Origin: Acinetobacter genomosp. 15BJ
GTDB taxonomy: Bacteria; Pseudomonadota; Gammaproteobacteria; Pseudomonadales; Moraxellaceae
Direction of reading: 5' to 3'
Assembly (NCBI RefSeq): GCF_000400715.1
Contig: NZ_KE007347.1
Span: 753,680-817,679 of the forward strand
DNA length: 64,000 nucleotides
The notes beneath the pieces were generated by a model. It saw only the letters and a program-made list of their open reading frames with translations. It had not been told where the DNA came from and ran no database searches. Made by a program: the position numbers and the translations under genes. Of this stretch, positions 1 to 8,704 are shown piece after piece. Within the stretch, counting starts at the first letter, position 1. Each line of letters starts with the position of its first letter.

Positions 1-266
1 ATCAGGCTGATATTCAGAAACTTACTGCTCAATATCAGTCAAAGTTAAGTGAATTTAATTCGACTCAACAAGGCTTGCAGACCAAAGTTCAGTCAAGCTT
101 ACAGGCGATGAATACCACTTTTGAGTCACGTGTGAAACAAGCTGCTGAACAATTGCGTAAAGAAAGTAATTTAGACTTTATTTTAAATAAAAATTCTACG
201 ATTGCCTCTGACGCTCAGTATGATTTAACTGATAAAATGATCCAAAAGGTCAATGCTATTAAATAA
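1..266 (+). CDS. skp: Skp/OmpH-family periplasmic chaperone, C-terminal part
   Basis: The 3' end of a gene that begins left of the window; the first complete codon is at base 3. The visible 87 or so residues are rich in Q, K, S and A, lack cysteine and look like a continuous coiled coil, ending in a short segment (SDAQYDLTDKMIQKVNAIK) typical of OmpH/Skp proteins. Skp is a trimeric periplasmic holdase whose coiled-coil arms hold unfolded outer-membrane proteins on their way to the BAM complex. The family call rests mainly on this architecture and on the neighbour: lpxD starts 3 bases downstream, the classical skp-lpxD-fabZ-lpxA order. The N-terminus and signal peptide cannot be seen. Confidence 0.8.
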   Translation, partial: QADIQKLTAQYQSKLSEFNSTQQGLQTKVQSSLQAMNTTFESRVKQAAEQLRKESNLDFILNKNSTIASDAQYDLTDKMIQKVNAIK

Positions 267-269
267 TCA

Positions 270-1340
270 ATGAATAGACGTACTTATCGTTTAGAAGAAA
301 TTGCTCACCTTGTCAAAGGTGAGTATTTCGGTGAGAAGAATTTCCAAATTTCTAATTTGGCAAGTTTAGAACATGCAGAAAAACAGCATATTTGCTTTGT
401 AAATGGTGAAAAATATTTGGCAGCAGCTGAAGCAAGCCACGCTGGTGTATATATTGTCACTGCAGCACTTAAACAGCAGCTTGTAAACAAACAAAATTTT
501 ATTGTTGTTGATAATCCTTATTTGGCATTTGCCACACTCACACATTTATTTGAAAAAAAGATAACTCAATGCGGTATCGAAAGTACTGCTCGAATTCATC
601 CATCTGCAATTATCGCTGATGATGCCTATATCGGGCACTATGTTGTCATCGGTGAAAACTGTGTCGTGGGTAACAATACCATTATTCAAGCTCACGCTTT
701 TCTTGATGATGAAGTGGAAGTGGGTAAAGATTGCTTTATTGATGCGCATGTCACTATAACTGGTGCTGCAAAATTGAAAGACCGTGTTCGTATTCATGCC
801 AATACGGTGATCGGCACTGAAGGTTTTGGTTTTGCTCCTTATCAAGGGAAGTGGCATCGTATCGCTCAACTTGGTTCAGTTCGTATTGGAAATGATGTTC
901 GTATTGGTTCAAATTGTAGTATTGATCGCGGTGCACTCGATGACACAATTTTAGAAGATGGTGTCATTATTGATAACCTTGTGCAAATTGCTCACAATGT
1001 TCAAATTGGAGAGAACACCGCCATTGCTGCCAATTGCGGAATTGCAGGAAGTGCGAAAATTGGCAAAAACTGTATCATGGGGGGCGCTTCGGGTGTGGTT
1101 GGACACCTTGAAATTACCGATAACGTAACACTTACAGCAATGTCAATGGTCACAAAAAATATTTCTGAGCCTGGAACATATTCTTCTGGCATGGGGTTGT
1201 TTGAAAATAGTCATTGGAAAAAGACAATTGTTCGTCTAAGACAATTAGCAGATGTGCCATTGACCCAAATCGCCAAAAGGCTTGATCATATGCAAGCTCA
1301 ATTAGAGTCCCTTGAATCAACCCTTAAGTTACGTAAATAA
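270..1340 (+). CDS. lpxD: UDP-3-O-(3-hydroxyacyl)glucosamine N-acyltransferase LpxD
   Basis: Third step of lipid A synthesis: it transfers a second 3-hydroxyacyl chain from acyl-ACP to the 2-amino group of UDP-3-O-acylglucosamine in the cytoplasm. The 356 residues show the family layout: an N-terminal uridine-binding domain (about 1-100), then a long left-handed beta-helix of hexapeptide repeats (about 105-315, many I/V-G-x-x repeats) and a C-terminal helix ([20 protein letters not shown]). The catalytic histidine is expected at H242 in QIAHNVQIG. Length is close to the E. coli enzyme (341). It starts 3 bases after skp and lies 6 bases before fabZ, so it is almost certainly cotranscribed. Confidence 0.97.
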   Translation: MNRRTYRLEEIAHLVKGEYFGEKNFQISNLASLEHAEKQHICFVNGEKYLAAAEASHAGVYIVTAALKQQLVNKQNFIVVDNPYLAFATLTHLFEKKITQCGIESTARIHPSAIIADDAYIGHYVVIGENCVVGNNTIIQAHAFLDDEVEVGKDCFIDAHVTITGAAKLKDRVRIHANTVIGTEGFGFAPYQGKWHRIAQLGSVRIGNDVRIGSNCSIDRGALDDTILEDGVIIDNLVQIAHNVQIGENTAIAANCGIAGSAKIGKNCIMGGASGVVGHLEITDNVTLTAMSMVTKNISEPGTYSSGMGLFENSHWKKTIVRLRQLADVPLTQIAKRLDHMQAQLESLESTLKLRK

Positions 1341-1346
1341 TTTATT

Positions 1347-1832
1347 ATGACTGAGTCTACATTACCAGCATTCACAATGCCTGAATTACCTATGGATATT
1401 CTTACCATTCGTGAATATTTACCGCATCGTTATCCTTTTTTACTTGTTGATCGTGTTACTGAAGTAACTGAGAATAGCATTGTCGGTTATAAAAACGTCT
1501 CGATTAACGAAGAGTTTTTACAAGGGCATTTCCCAACGTACCCGATTATGCCAGGCGTGCTGATTATTGAAGCTTTGGCACAAGTCTCTGGTATATTAGG
1601 TTTTGTACTTACAAATCAAAAGCCGAAAGCCGGTTCATTGTTCCTGTTTGCGGGTGCTGAAAAAATCAGGTTTAAAAAACAAGTTGTTGCAGGTGACCAG
1701 CTTATCTTAAAATCTGAACTTGTGATGCAAAAACGCGGTATTTACAAGTACAATTGTACCGCTAGTGTCGATGGTAAGGTTGCCGCGACAGCAGAGATTA
1801 TTATTTCCCACCAGAAAATAGAGCAGACATGA
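1347..1832 (+). CDS. fabZ: 3-hydroxyacyl-ACP dehydratase FabZ
   Basis: Dehydrates beta-hydroxyacyl-ACP to trans-2-enoyl-ACP in type II fatty acid synthesis, and so competes with LpxA/LpxD for the same acyl-ACP pool. The 161-residue protein has a single hot-dog fold. Landmarks are [13 protein letters not shown] near residue 25, the catalytic H61 in [11 protein letters not shown] and the catalytic E75 in VLIIEALAQ. About 15 N-terminal residues precede the usual start of the fold. The 3' end overlaps lpxA by 4 bases (ATGA), implying translational coupling. Placement between lpxD and lpxA is the standard gammaproteobacterial arrangement. Confidence 0.97.
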   Translation: MTESTLPAFTMPELPMDILTIREYLPHRYPFLLVDRVTEVTENSIVGYKNVSINEEFLQGHFPTYPIMPGVLIIEALAQVSGILGFVLTNQKPKAGSLFLFAGAEKIRFKKQVVAGDQLILKSELVMQKRGIYKYNCTASVDGKVAATAEIIISHQKIEQT

Positions 1833-2617
1833 GTAGTCAAAATTTAATACATCCTACAGCAATTATTGACCCGTCTGCAGAAATCGCTTCTGATGTACAA
1901 ATTGGTCCATATTGTATTGTAGGTCCAAATGTAAGTATTGACTCTGGTACAAAATTACATTCACATGTTGTTATTGGTGGTTTTACGAGAATTGGTAAAA
2001 ATAATGATATTTTCCAATTCTCGAGTATTGGGGAAATTTGTCAGGATTTAAAATATCAGGGCGAAGAAACTTGGTTGGAAATTGGCGACCATAACTCGAT
2101 TCGTGAACATTGTACTTTGCATAGAGGTACAGTTCAGGATCATAGTTTGACCAAGATTGGTAGCCATAACCTATTAATGGTCAATACACATATTGCACAT
2201 GACTGTGTAATTGGCAATCATAATATTTTTGCCAATAATGTGGGTATTGCTGGGCATGTCCAAGTTGGTGATCATGTGATTGTTGGCGGTAATGCTGGTA
2301 TTCATCAATTCTGTAAGATTGACTCTTATAGCATGATCGGCGGAGCTGCTTTAATTCTTAAAGATGTACCTGCTTATATTATGGCATCAGGTAATCCTGC
2401 ACGTGCTTTTGGTATGAATATTGAAGGGATGCGTCGTAAGGGCTGGTCTAGAGATACAATTCAAGGCTTAAGAGAGGCCTATAAGCTGATCTATAAATCT
2501 GGTCTAACCACAGAGCAGGCAATTGAAAAGATTCGTAATGAAATTTTAGTAAAAACACCAGAAGCTCAATTGTTTATTGACTCTTTAGAGCAATCAACTC
2601 GTGGGATTGTGCGTTAA
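1829..2617 (+). CDS. lpxA: UDP-N-acetylglucosamine acyltransferase LpxA
   Basis: First enzyme of lipid A synthesis: it moves 3-hydroxyacyl from ACP to the 3-OH of UDP-GlcNAc in a trimer. The 262 residues match the E. coli length exactly. Residues about 6-190 are a hexapeptide-repeat left-handed beta-helix, followed by an alpha-helical C-terminal domain beginning near [10 protein letters not shown]. The catalytic histidine is H124 in THIAHDC, and [15 protein letters not shown] is the conserved loop. The start overlaps the fabZ stop by 4 bases. A strong terminator follows directly, so lpxB is not part of this transcript, unlike in E. coli. Confidence 0.97.
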   Translation: MSSQNLIHPTAIIDPSAEIASDVQIGPYCIVGPNVSIDSGTKLHSHVVIGGFTRIGKNNDIFQFSSIGEICQDLKYQGEETWLEIGDHNSIREHCTLHRGTVQDHSLTKIGSHNLLMVNTHIAHDCVIGNHNIFANNVGIAGHVQVGDHVIVGGNAGIHQFCKIDSYSMIGGAALILKDVPAYIMASGNPARAFGMNIEGMRRKGWSRDTIQGLREAYKLIYKSGLTTEQAIEKIRNEILVKTPEAQLFIDSLEQSTRGIVR

Positions 2618-2628
2618 CTGCTAGATTG

Positions 2629-2657
2629 AAAAAAAGACACCGAGGTGTCTTTTTTTA
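2629..2657 (+). terminator. Rho-independent terminator after lpxA
   Basis: A run of A, then the stem AGACAC / GTGTCT with a CGAG tetraloop, extended by A-T pairs to about nine pairs and followed by seven T. It sits just after lpxA and just before the 3' end of the convergent AraC-type gene. The flanking A and T tracts make it usable from both strands. Confidence 0.9.
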
Positions 2658-2660
2658 TGC

Positions 2661-3617
2661 TTAATTTTCCTGTTCTACAAATTGTTGTCGATACTGTTTA
2701 GGCGAGTGCTCAAAAGTACGTTTAAAAGCCTGACTAAAAGCAGTTTCTGATGAGTAACCCACTTTATTGGCAATTTGTTGAACTGAATAATTACTTTTAC
2801 GCAGATATTGGCTTGCTAAACGCATGCGATGTTGCTGTAAATAAGCGAGTGGTGATTCACCAATCACTTCATGGAATAGGCTAGCAAACTTTGAACGTGA
2901 CATGCAGCATTGTTCTGCCAAGGTCTCAACTGTCCAAGCATCCTCAGGATGATTGTGAATTGCAGCCAAACTGTTACTGAGCTCAGGATGATTTAAAGCA
3001 CTGAGCCAACCATGTTGACTTGAGATTTGTTGAATATGATCTCGAATACATTTGATTAATAAAATATTGACCAAGTGATCGATGATGATATCGCGGCCTG
3101 CCTGAATATTCTGTGTTTCTAAGGCCAAAAAATGTAAGCCGATTTGCAGCCATTCAGGTGCATTGGTATCTCCATGTTGGAGATGGATGATTGAAGGTAA
3201 GGCCTGAATAAAAGGACGGGCCATAATGGTATCAATCTGGCAGCGTACGGTTAGAATGAGGTTTTTCTCAGATGAGTGGGTACCGAATTCGATAGCTTCT
3301 TCTTTATGCCCATCGAACAACTTTGAAATATCAACGGCATCAATTAGTTTAGTAATTGTATTATCTGCCCCTGTGTGTGCTTTTCCAGACGGAATAACCA
3401 CAATTTCACCTGCATGTGCAGTTAAACTATTTTGCGCGTCAATTTGAATAAAAACAGAACCAACTAAAACAATATGAACAATTAACGCCGTTTGATCTTG
3501 GCAGATAAAACTCCATTCTCCTTGAGTTTTCAAGTAGATATATTCAGTGTGATTTAAATGAATATCAGCAAATATTTTACTTAAAGCATCCATATGATTT
3601 TTTAACGATGTATTCAT
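2661..3617 (-). CDS. alkR: AraC-family regulator, probable AlkR
   Basis: A 318-residue transcription activator. Residues about 1-200 form a cupin-like effector-binding domain (GEIVVIPSGKAHTGAD near 85-100). Residues about 222-312 carry the double helix-turn-helix of the AraC/XylS family (WTVETLAEQCCMSRSKFASL, then SVQQIANKVGYSSETAFSQA). It diverges from the alkane monooxygenase gene, as alkR does from alkM in A. baylyi ADP1, where AlkR is needed for alkane-induced expression. The function is inferred from that arrangement and domain type. A second ATG lies 24 bases downstream. No strong ribosome site precedes either start. Confidence 0.8.
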   Translation of the reverse strand: MNTSLKNHMDALSKIFADIHLNHTEYIYLKTQGEWSFICQDQTALIVHIVLVGSVFIQIDAQNSLTAHAGEIVVIPSGKAHTGADNTITKLIDAVDISKLFDGHKEEAIEFGTHSSEKNLILTVRCQIDTIMARPFIQALPSIIHLQHGDTNAPEWLQIGLHFLALETQNIQAGRDIIIDHLVNILLIKCIRDHIQQISSQHGWLSALNHPELSNSLAAIHNHPEDAWTVETLAEQCCMSRSKFASLFHEVIGESPLAYLQQHRMRLASQYLRKSNYSVQQIANKVGYSSETAFSQAFKRTFEHSPKQYRQQFVEQEN

Positions 3618-3782
3618 CTAAATTATAGAGAGCTGCGCCAATAACTCAATATGTGTTTATAGGACAAAAACAGGGTGGATGATGCCAAAGACTTTGACAT
3701 AGGTTTTTTGGACGCTTGCAACTGTCATGAATTTCATAATTCCTCAAAATATACTTATATATACAAAGACATGGATTCGATG
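3618..3782 (+). promoter_or_regulatory. alkR-alkM divergent control region
   Basis: Intergenic stretch between the divergent alkR and alkM genes once alkM is started at the family-consistent ATG. It must hold both promoters and any AlkR site. A TTGACA hexamer is at 3694-3699, but no convincing -10 is found at normal spacing. An open frame from a GTG at 3675 crosses this region into alkM; it is judged to be non-coding leader because known AlkM proteins begin at the downstream MNAPV. Confidence 0.5.
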
Positions 3783-5027
3783 ATGAATGCGCCAGTAAAT
3801 GTTGAGCAAGAACTTACGCCAGTAAGCATTCCAAAGTCAAAAACTGAATTAGATCGTAAACGTTATTTATGGGCCATTAGCCCAGCTTTACCTGCAATCG
3901 GGATTGGTATTTTAGCAGGTTATCAATTTGCACCACGTCCATTGAAAAAAGTTTTTGCTTTAGGCGGACCAATCGTTTTACATATTATCATTCCTACGAT
4001 TGACACCATTATTGGTAAAGATGCCAATAATCCAACCGATGAAGATATTCGACTGCTTGAAAAAGACCCTTATTATTCTCGATTGGTTAAAAGCTTTATT
4101 CCCTTGCAATATGCAGCTAATGTATATGCATGCTATTTAACTAGTCGTAAAGAAACATCGTTCATTGATAAGATTTTTTTAGGGATCTCAATGGGTGCAA
4201 TCAACGGGATTGCGATTAATACAGCACATGAACTGAGTCATAAACACGATCGTATTGACCACATTCTGTCGCATTTAGCACTTGTGCCAACAGGCTATAA
4301 CCATTTCCGAATTGAACATCCTTATGGCCACCATAAACGTGCTGCAACACCTGAAGATCCAGCATCTTCACAAATGGGTGAAACCTTTTATGAGTTTTGG
4401 CCACGTACCGTCATTGGTTCTTTTAAATCTGCAATTGAAATTGAAACCAACCGTCTAAAGCGTAAGGGCAAAGAATTCTGGTCAACTGAAAATGAACTAT
4501 TACAAGGTTGGGGAATGAGTGCAGCTTTCCATGGTTCAATGGTGGGTTTGTTTGGTAAGGGTGTTATTCCTTACTTGGCAACACAGGCTTTTTATGGCAT
4601 TAGCTTGTTTGAAATTATTAACTATATCGAACACTATGGTTTAAAGCGTCAGAAAGACAAGAATGGTAAGTATGAACGTACCATGCCAGAACATAGCTGG
4701 AACAATAATAATATTGTGACCAACTTATTCTTGTATCAGTTGCAACGTCACTCAGATCATCATGCTTATCCGACGCGTCCGTTCCAAGCGTTACGTCATT
4801 TTGATGAAGCGCCTGAATTGCCGAGTGGTTATGCAAGTATGCTATTGCCAGCTTTGATTCCACCACTATGGTCAAAAATGATGGATAAGCGTGTATTTGA
4901 TCACTATAAAGGTGATTTGAATAAAGCCAATATTTTTCCAAAACGTCGTGCAAAACTATTTAAGAAATTTGGTGTGGTTGATCAGTCTCTGACTGAAGTT
5001 TCTACTGAGACAGCAACTACAGCATAA
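3783..5027 (+). CDS. alkM: Alkane 1-monooxygenase AlkM (AlkB type)
   Basis: Integral-membrane non-haem diiron hydroxylase that oxidises the terminal methyl of n-alkanes to 1-alkanols using rubredoxin-delivered electrons. With the start at MNAPVNVEQE the protein is 414 residues, close to the roughly 408 of ADP1 AlkM. The histidine-box ligands are clear: HELSHK, HPYGHHKRAATPEDPASS, NYIEHYG and QRHSDHH. Hydrophobic segments near the N-terminus (LWAISPALPAIGIGILAGYQ and VLHIIIPTIDTII) span the membrane. Alternative ATGs at 3771 and 3780 and a GTG at 3675 are in frame. The start chosen has GGA at suitable spacing and family support. Rubredoxin and rubredoxin reductase are not in this window. Confidence 0.95.
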   Translation: MNAPVNVEQELTPVSIPKSKTELDRKRYLWAISPALPAIGIGILAGYQFAPRPLKKVFALGGPIVLHIIIPTIDTIIGKDANNPTDEDIRLLEKDPYYSRLVKSFIPLQYAANVYACYLTSRKETSFIDKIFLGISMGAINGIAINTAHELSHKHDRIDHILSHLALVPTGYNHFRIEHPYGHHKRAATPEDPASSQMGETFYEFWPRTVIGSFKSAIEIETNRLKRKGKEFWSTENELLQGWGMSAAFHGSMVGLFGKGVIPYLATQAFYGISLFEIINYIEHYGLKRQKDKNGKYERTMPEHSWNNNNIVTNLFLYQLQRHSDHHAYPTRPFQALRHFDEAPELPSGYASMLLPALIPPLWSKMMDKRVFDHYKGDLNKANIFPKRRAKLFKKFGVVDQSLTEVSTETATTA

Positions 5028-5050
5028 TCCAAACTGCTTTCCCAAAGCAG

Positions 5051-5081
5051 GGCACTGATGAGTAATCGTCAGTGCCTTTTT
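5051..5081 (+). terminator. Rho-independent terminator after alkM
   Basis: Stem GGCACTGA / TCAGTGCC (5051-5058 with 5069-5076) with a ten-base loop, followed by TTTTTATTTT. A smaller hairpin, CTGCTTT / AAAGCAG, lies directly upstream. Confidence 0.85.
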
Positions 5082-5185
5082 ATTTTCTTGTATAAAAAGC
5101 TTAACTAAGTACAGATTTTGAATATTCTTACTGTATATCTATGTATAACTTAAAAATAATCTTGTAATTGGTTTATGAGGTAAAG

Positions 5186-6538
5186 ATGACAAAACATTAT
5201 GATTATATTGCGATTGGTGGCGGTAGTGGCGGCATTGCATCAGTCAATCGTGCTGCGATGTATGGAAAAAAATGTGCCTTGATTGAAAAATCTGAAATAG
5301 GCGGGACTTGCGTTAATGTTGGTTGTGTTCCTAAAAAAGTCATGTGGTATGCCGCGCATGTCGCTGAATCGATTCAGAAATATGCTCTTGATTATGGTTT
5401 CAATACTAAAGTCGAGTCATTTGATTGGCAGGTTTTAATCAAAAATCGTCAGGCCTATATTGATAGAATTCACCAATCTTATCAAAATAGCCTAAGCAAA
5501 AATCAAGTTGATCTTATTCAGGGTGCGGCTTATTTCATTGATAAAAATACCATTGAAGTTAACGGTGAGCGATTCACAGCGGATCATATCCTGATTACAA
5601 CAGGGACACAGCCCTCATTACCTAAAATAGATGGGGTGGAATATGGCATAGATTCAAATGGCTTCTTTGAACTAAGTGCTTTACCAAAAACCACCGCAGT
5701 GATTGGTTCAGGTTATATTGCGGTTGAATTGGCGGGTGTGCTGAATGCTTTGGGTTCTCAGGTTGGATTGTTTATTCGTAAGGATTTACCTGTAAGACGT
5801 TTTGATTCTTTCTTAAGTGAAACCTTAGTCGAAGTAATGCGGACAGATGGCATTGCTGTACATACCCAAGCCGTACCTCAAAAAATCACAAAAAATGCTG
5901 ATGGTTCAGTGGTACTTCATTTAGAGAATGGTGAAAGCTACACAGTTGATTGTCTGATCTGGGCAACTGGTCGAGAGCCAAATACTGCGAGTTTGAATCT
6001 GGAGAAGGCCAATGTCCAGCTGGATGAACGAGGTTATATTCAGGTTGACAAATACCAGAATACCTCACAACAGGGGATCTATGCCGTTGGCGATATTATT
6101 GGGAAAATGGAACTAACACCTGTCGCTGTAGCTGCTGGGCGCAGATTGTCCGAACGACTCTTTAATGATAAATCTGATGAGCATTTAGATTACGACAATA
6201 TTCCAACTGTGGTATTTAGCCACCCTCCAATAGGAACGGTGGGAATTACTGAGCAGGAAGCAATTGAAAAATATGGTCAAAAAGAGGTTAAGGTCTATAA
6301 CTCATCATTTACCGCGATGTATAGTGCGATTACTCAACATCGCCAACCCACCAAAATGAAATTGGTCTGTGTGGGTGATAATGAAAAAATTGTTGGGATT
6401 CACGGAATTGGTTTTGGTATGGATGAAATTCTGCAAGGTTTTGCTGTTGCCTTGAAAATGGGAGCAACCAAGAAAGACTTTGATAATACGGTTGCGATCC
6501 ATCCTACCTCGGCAGAAGAGTTTGTCACCATGCGCTAA
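5186..6538 (+). CDS. gorA: Glutathione-disulfide reductase
   Basis: NADPH-dependent flavoprotein that reduces oxidised glutathione in the cytoplasm. Translation is placed at the ATG preceded by GAGG five bases upstream, giving 450 residues, the E. coli Gor length. Visible features are the FAD-binding AIGGGSGG near residue 10, the redox-active pair C42/C47 in [13 protein letters not shown], the NAD(P)-binding [13 protein letters not shown], the second FAD motif YAVGDI, and the C-terminal catalytic [14 protein letters not shown] with the His-Glu pair. It stands alone between alkM and a convergent two-component system, with 27 bases to the kinase gene. Confidence 0.94.
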   Translation: MTKHYDYIAIGGGSGGIASVNRAAMYGKKCALIEKSEIGGTCVNVGCVPKKVMWYAAHVAESIQKYALDYGFNTKVESFDWQVLIKNRQAYIDRIHQSYQNSLSKNQVDLIQGAAYFIDKNTIEVNGERFTADHILITTGTQPSLPKIDGVEYGIDSNGFFELSALPKTTAVIGSGYIAVELAGVLNALGSQVGLFIRKDLPVRRFDSFLSETLVEVMRTDGIAVHTQAVPQKITKNADGSVVLHLENGESYTVDCLIWATGREPNTASLNLEKANVQLDERGYIQVDKYQNTSQQGIYAVGDIIGKMELTPVAVAAGRRLSERLFNDKSDEHLDYDNIPTVVFSHPPIGTVGITEQEAIEKYGQKEVKVYNSSFTAMYSAITQHRQPTKMKLVCVGDNEKIVGIHGIGFGMDEILQGFAVALKMGATKKDFDNTVAIHPTSAEEFVTMR

Positions 6539-6565
6539 GCTTTAGGCTTATCCATTGTATTCTGT

Positions 6566-7927
6566 TCACTCAGAATTTTGAACAGATGAAATAATCACTT
6601 TAAGACCACTTGGGAGATGATGGCTAAAGCGAATGCGATAGCCATATTTCTCAAGTAATTGACTGACCAAGGCTAAACCGAGTCCGTGTCCATCATTCTG
6701 TGCGGATTTACGCCAAAATCTTTGTGTTAGCAGATCTAACTCAGCATTGCTTAATCCCTTGCCATGATCGCTCACAATCAAAACGTGGTGTTCCATGTAA
6801 ATTTGAATAGGAGGTTGCGCATGTATATAAGCATTCTCAATCAAGTTTTTCAAAACAATACTGAGCGTAGCATGGGGGAGTGCCATAGCTGATAGGCTGG
6901 TCCAGTTCACATCCAATTGTTGTGGTAGATCAGTATATTTTTTTTCAAGCTCAGTGATGACCTGTCTTAAACAAGCGCTAACATCAGTTTGGTCTGATAA
7001 TGATGGCAATTGAATCTCAGTTTTACTGAGTAACAGAAGCTGTTCAAGCAGTTGCTGGTAACGTTGAATGCTTATTTCTGCTTTTTCTAGATTATTGAGT
7101 AACTTTTCGGATTCTATTTGTGGCTGTGCCAACATCAGTTTACTTAATTGTACATGCGTTTTAATTGCGGTTAGTGGGCTACGCAGTTCATGTGCTGCAA
7201 ACGCACTAAAGCTCTTTTCATTTTCTAAACTCTGGTGCAGGTTCTGCACAAGTTCAACTAGGCTATCAACAAATGGCTGGATTTCTTGAGGAATATTTTG
7301 AGCTTTTAGCTCAAGCAGCTCTGTTGTCGCAGTGGAAAAATGCTGCTTCCTTTGTTTGACTCGCTGTGCAATTTGATCAAGGGGTTGAAATTCAACACGA
7401 ACTATCCATAGAATTAATAAGATACATAAAATTAAAGTCAGAATTAAAGGAATCAGTACCGACTGTAAAATCTGTTTGAGTAAGGAATAGCGAAGCTGTA
7501 ATTTCTCAGCAGTAACAACTTGTATATGTCCTTTTTGCAATACATAACTGCGCCACTCTATATTATTTTCTTGCCATGTACTAAAACCAACATGTCGTGT
7601 TGAAAGTTTGGGTGAACCTTGGGTTCTGACAATCACTTGTGGGTCAGTTCCAGAACCAGAATTCAAAAAGGAAACTTCACAAACCAGTAGATTTTGACTG
7701 TCATGCTTTTGTTGCGTCGAGTTTAAGGTATCGATAATTTCATTCACAGGAAGTTGCTGAATCAAATGAGCAACCATTTGGGCAGATGCAGAAAGGCGTT
7801 GATCTAAGGTAGATTGCAAGCGTTTTTCTAAATCGACATAGAGCCAGTAAAAGACCAATGACCAAAGTAAGATAAACACAATGGAAATTGTGGTCACCAA
7901 GCGCCATTTTAAACTATAACTTTTCAT
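6566..7927 (-). CDS. Two-component sensor histidine kinase (QseC/PmrB-like)
   Basis: A 453-residue membrane kinase. Transmembrane segments at about 11-31 and 157-176 flank a periplasmic sensor of roughly 125 residues with no recognisable domain. A HAMP linker follows, then the HisKA box with phospho-acceptor H246 (FAAHELRSPLTAIKT), N box N365 (LIENAY), G1 box SDHGKGLS and G2 box GHGLGLAL. It is downstream of its response regulator with a 5-base gap, so the two are cotranscribed. The pair diverges from dsbD, suggesting that it senses envelope redox, metal or folding stress and may control the dsb operon. That link is inference from position. Confidence 0.9.
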   Translation of the reverse strand: MKSYSLKWRLVTTISIVFILLWSLVFYWLYVDLEKRLQSTLDQRLSASAQMVAHLIQQLPVNEIIDTLNSTQQKHDSQNLLVCEVSFLNSGSGTDPQVIVRTQGSPKLSTRHVGFSTWQENNIEWRSYVLQKGHIQVVTAEKLQLRYSLLKQILQSVLIPLILTLILCILLILWIVRVEFQPLDQIAQRVKQRKQHFSTATTELLELKAQNIPQEIQPFVDSLVELVQNLHQSLENEKSFSAFAAHELRSPLTAIKTHVQLSKLMLAQPQIESEKLLNNLEKAEISIQRYQQLLEQLLLLSKTEIQLPSLSDQTDVSACLRQVITELEKKYTDLPQQLDVNWTSLSAMALPHATLSIVLKNLIENAYIHAQPPIQIYMEHHVLIVSDHGKGLSNAELDLLTQRFWRKSAQNDGHGLGLALVSQLLEKYGYRIRFSHHLPSGLKVIISSVQNSE

Positions 7928-7932
7928 CTCTT

Positions 7933-8595
7933 TTACTCGGCTACTTTTAGCATATAGCCCACACCACGAATTGTTTGAATAATATCTGGGTGGATTTTTT
8001 GTCGAAGATGATAGATATGCACATTAATCGCATTACTCTCGATACTTTCCTGAAAACCATAAACTTTATCAATTAAGTCTTCGTTTTTAAGAATCTGATT
8101 CGGATAAAGCATAAACGATTCAAGCAAGCTATATTCACGACGTGAAAGCGTTAAGAGCTGACCCTGATAATAGGCTTGCTGCGTATCTGGATGAATTTGA
8201 AGCTCTCCAATTTGAATCGTATTAGAGGAATAACCTCTATTTCGTCTTGTTAAGGCGTGAATTCGGGCAATCAATATACTTAAATCAAAGGGCTTGGTCA
8301 GGTAATCATCTGCACCCACATTTAAAGCTTCGACACATTGCTGGGTTTGGTTACGTGCTGTCAGTACCAGTACGGGCACATGCAGTTCATCGTTGCGCCA
8401 TGTTTGTAACAACTCTAATCCATCTTGATCGGGTAAGCCGAGATCAAGCAAACATAAATCTACTGCGCTGTTACGGATAAAATAATCGGCAGCTTTGGCT
8501 GTATTTACATGCTCAACTGAAATACTGAGATAATCCAGAGCAGCGATAATACTTCCAGCAATATAGGGATCATCTTCAACAAGTACGACAAACAT
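7933..8595 (-). CDS. OmpR/QseB-type response regulator
   Basis: A 220-residue regulator with an N-terminal receiver domain (acidic pair E7-D8-D9, phospho-acceptor D51 in LLDLGLPDQDG, K101 in LTKPFD) and a C-terminal winged helix of the OmpR/PhoB class (SRREYSLLESF through TIRGVGYMLKVAE). It is the first gene of a two-gene unit with the downstream kinase. Its 5' end faces dsbD across 109 bases that must hold both promoters. The sequence is of the QseB/PmrA/CopR group, but its signal and targets cannot be read from it. Confidence 0.92.
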   Translation of the reverse strand: MFVVLVEDDPYIAGSIIAALDYLSISVEHVNTAKAADYFIRNSAVDLCLLDLGLPDQDGLELLQTWRNDELHVPVLVLTARNQTQQCVEALNVGADDYLTKPFDLSILIARIHALTRRNRGYSSNTIQIGELQIHPDTQQAYYQGQLLTLSRREYSLLESFMLYPNQILKNEDLIDKVYGFQESIESNAINVHIYHLRQKIHPDIIQTIRGVGYMLKVAE

Positions 8596-8704
8596 GGCTT
8601 TTCCTCAATAGAGTCCCTATTCTACAAATAAAAAAGCGCCTTAATGTTCTCTTAATTTTGCTTGTTTGATAATGCCATCATGTTAATGCTTTAGATCAGA
8701 TGGT

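Noticed and set aside
546..869. Open frame of 107 codons antisense to lpxD
   Set aside because: Lies inside the conserved hexapeptide-repeat region of lpxD and has no protein-like features or start signal.
4618..4953. Open frame of 111 codons antisense to alkM
   Set aside because: Overlaps the conserved histidine-box region of alkM; histidine/serine-rich composition is the reverse complement of that sequence.
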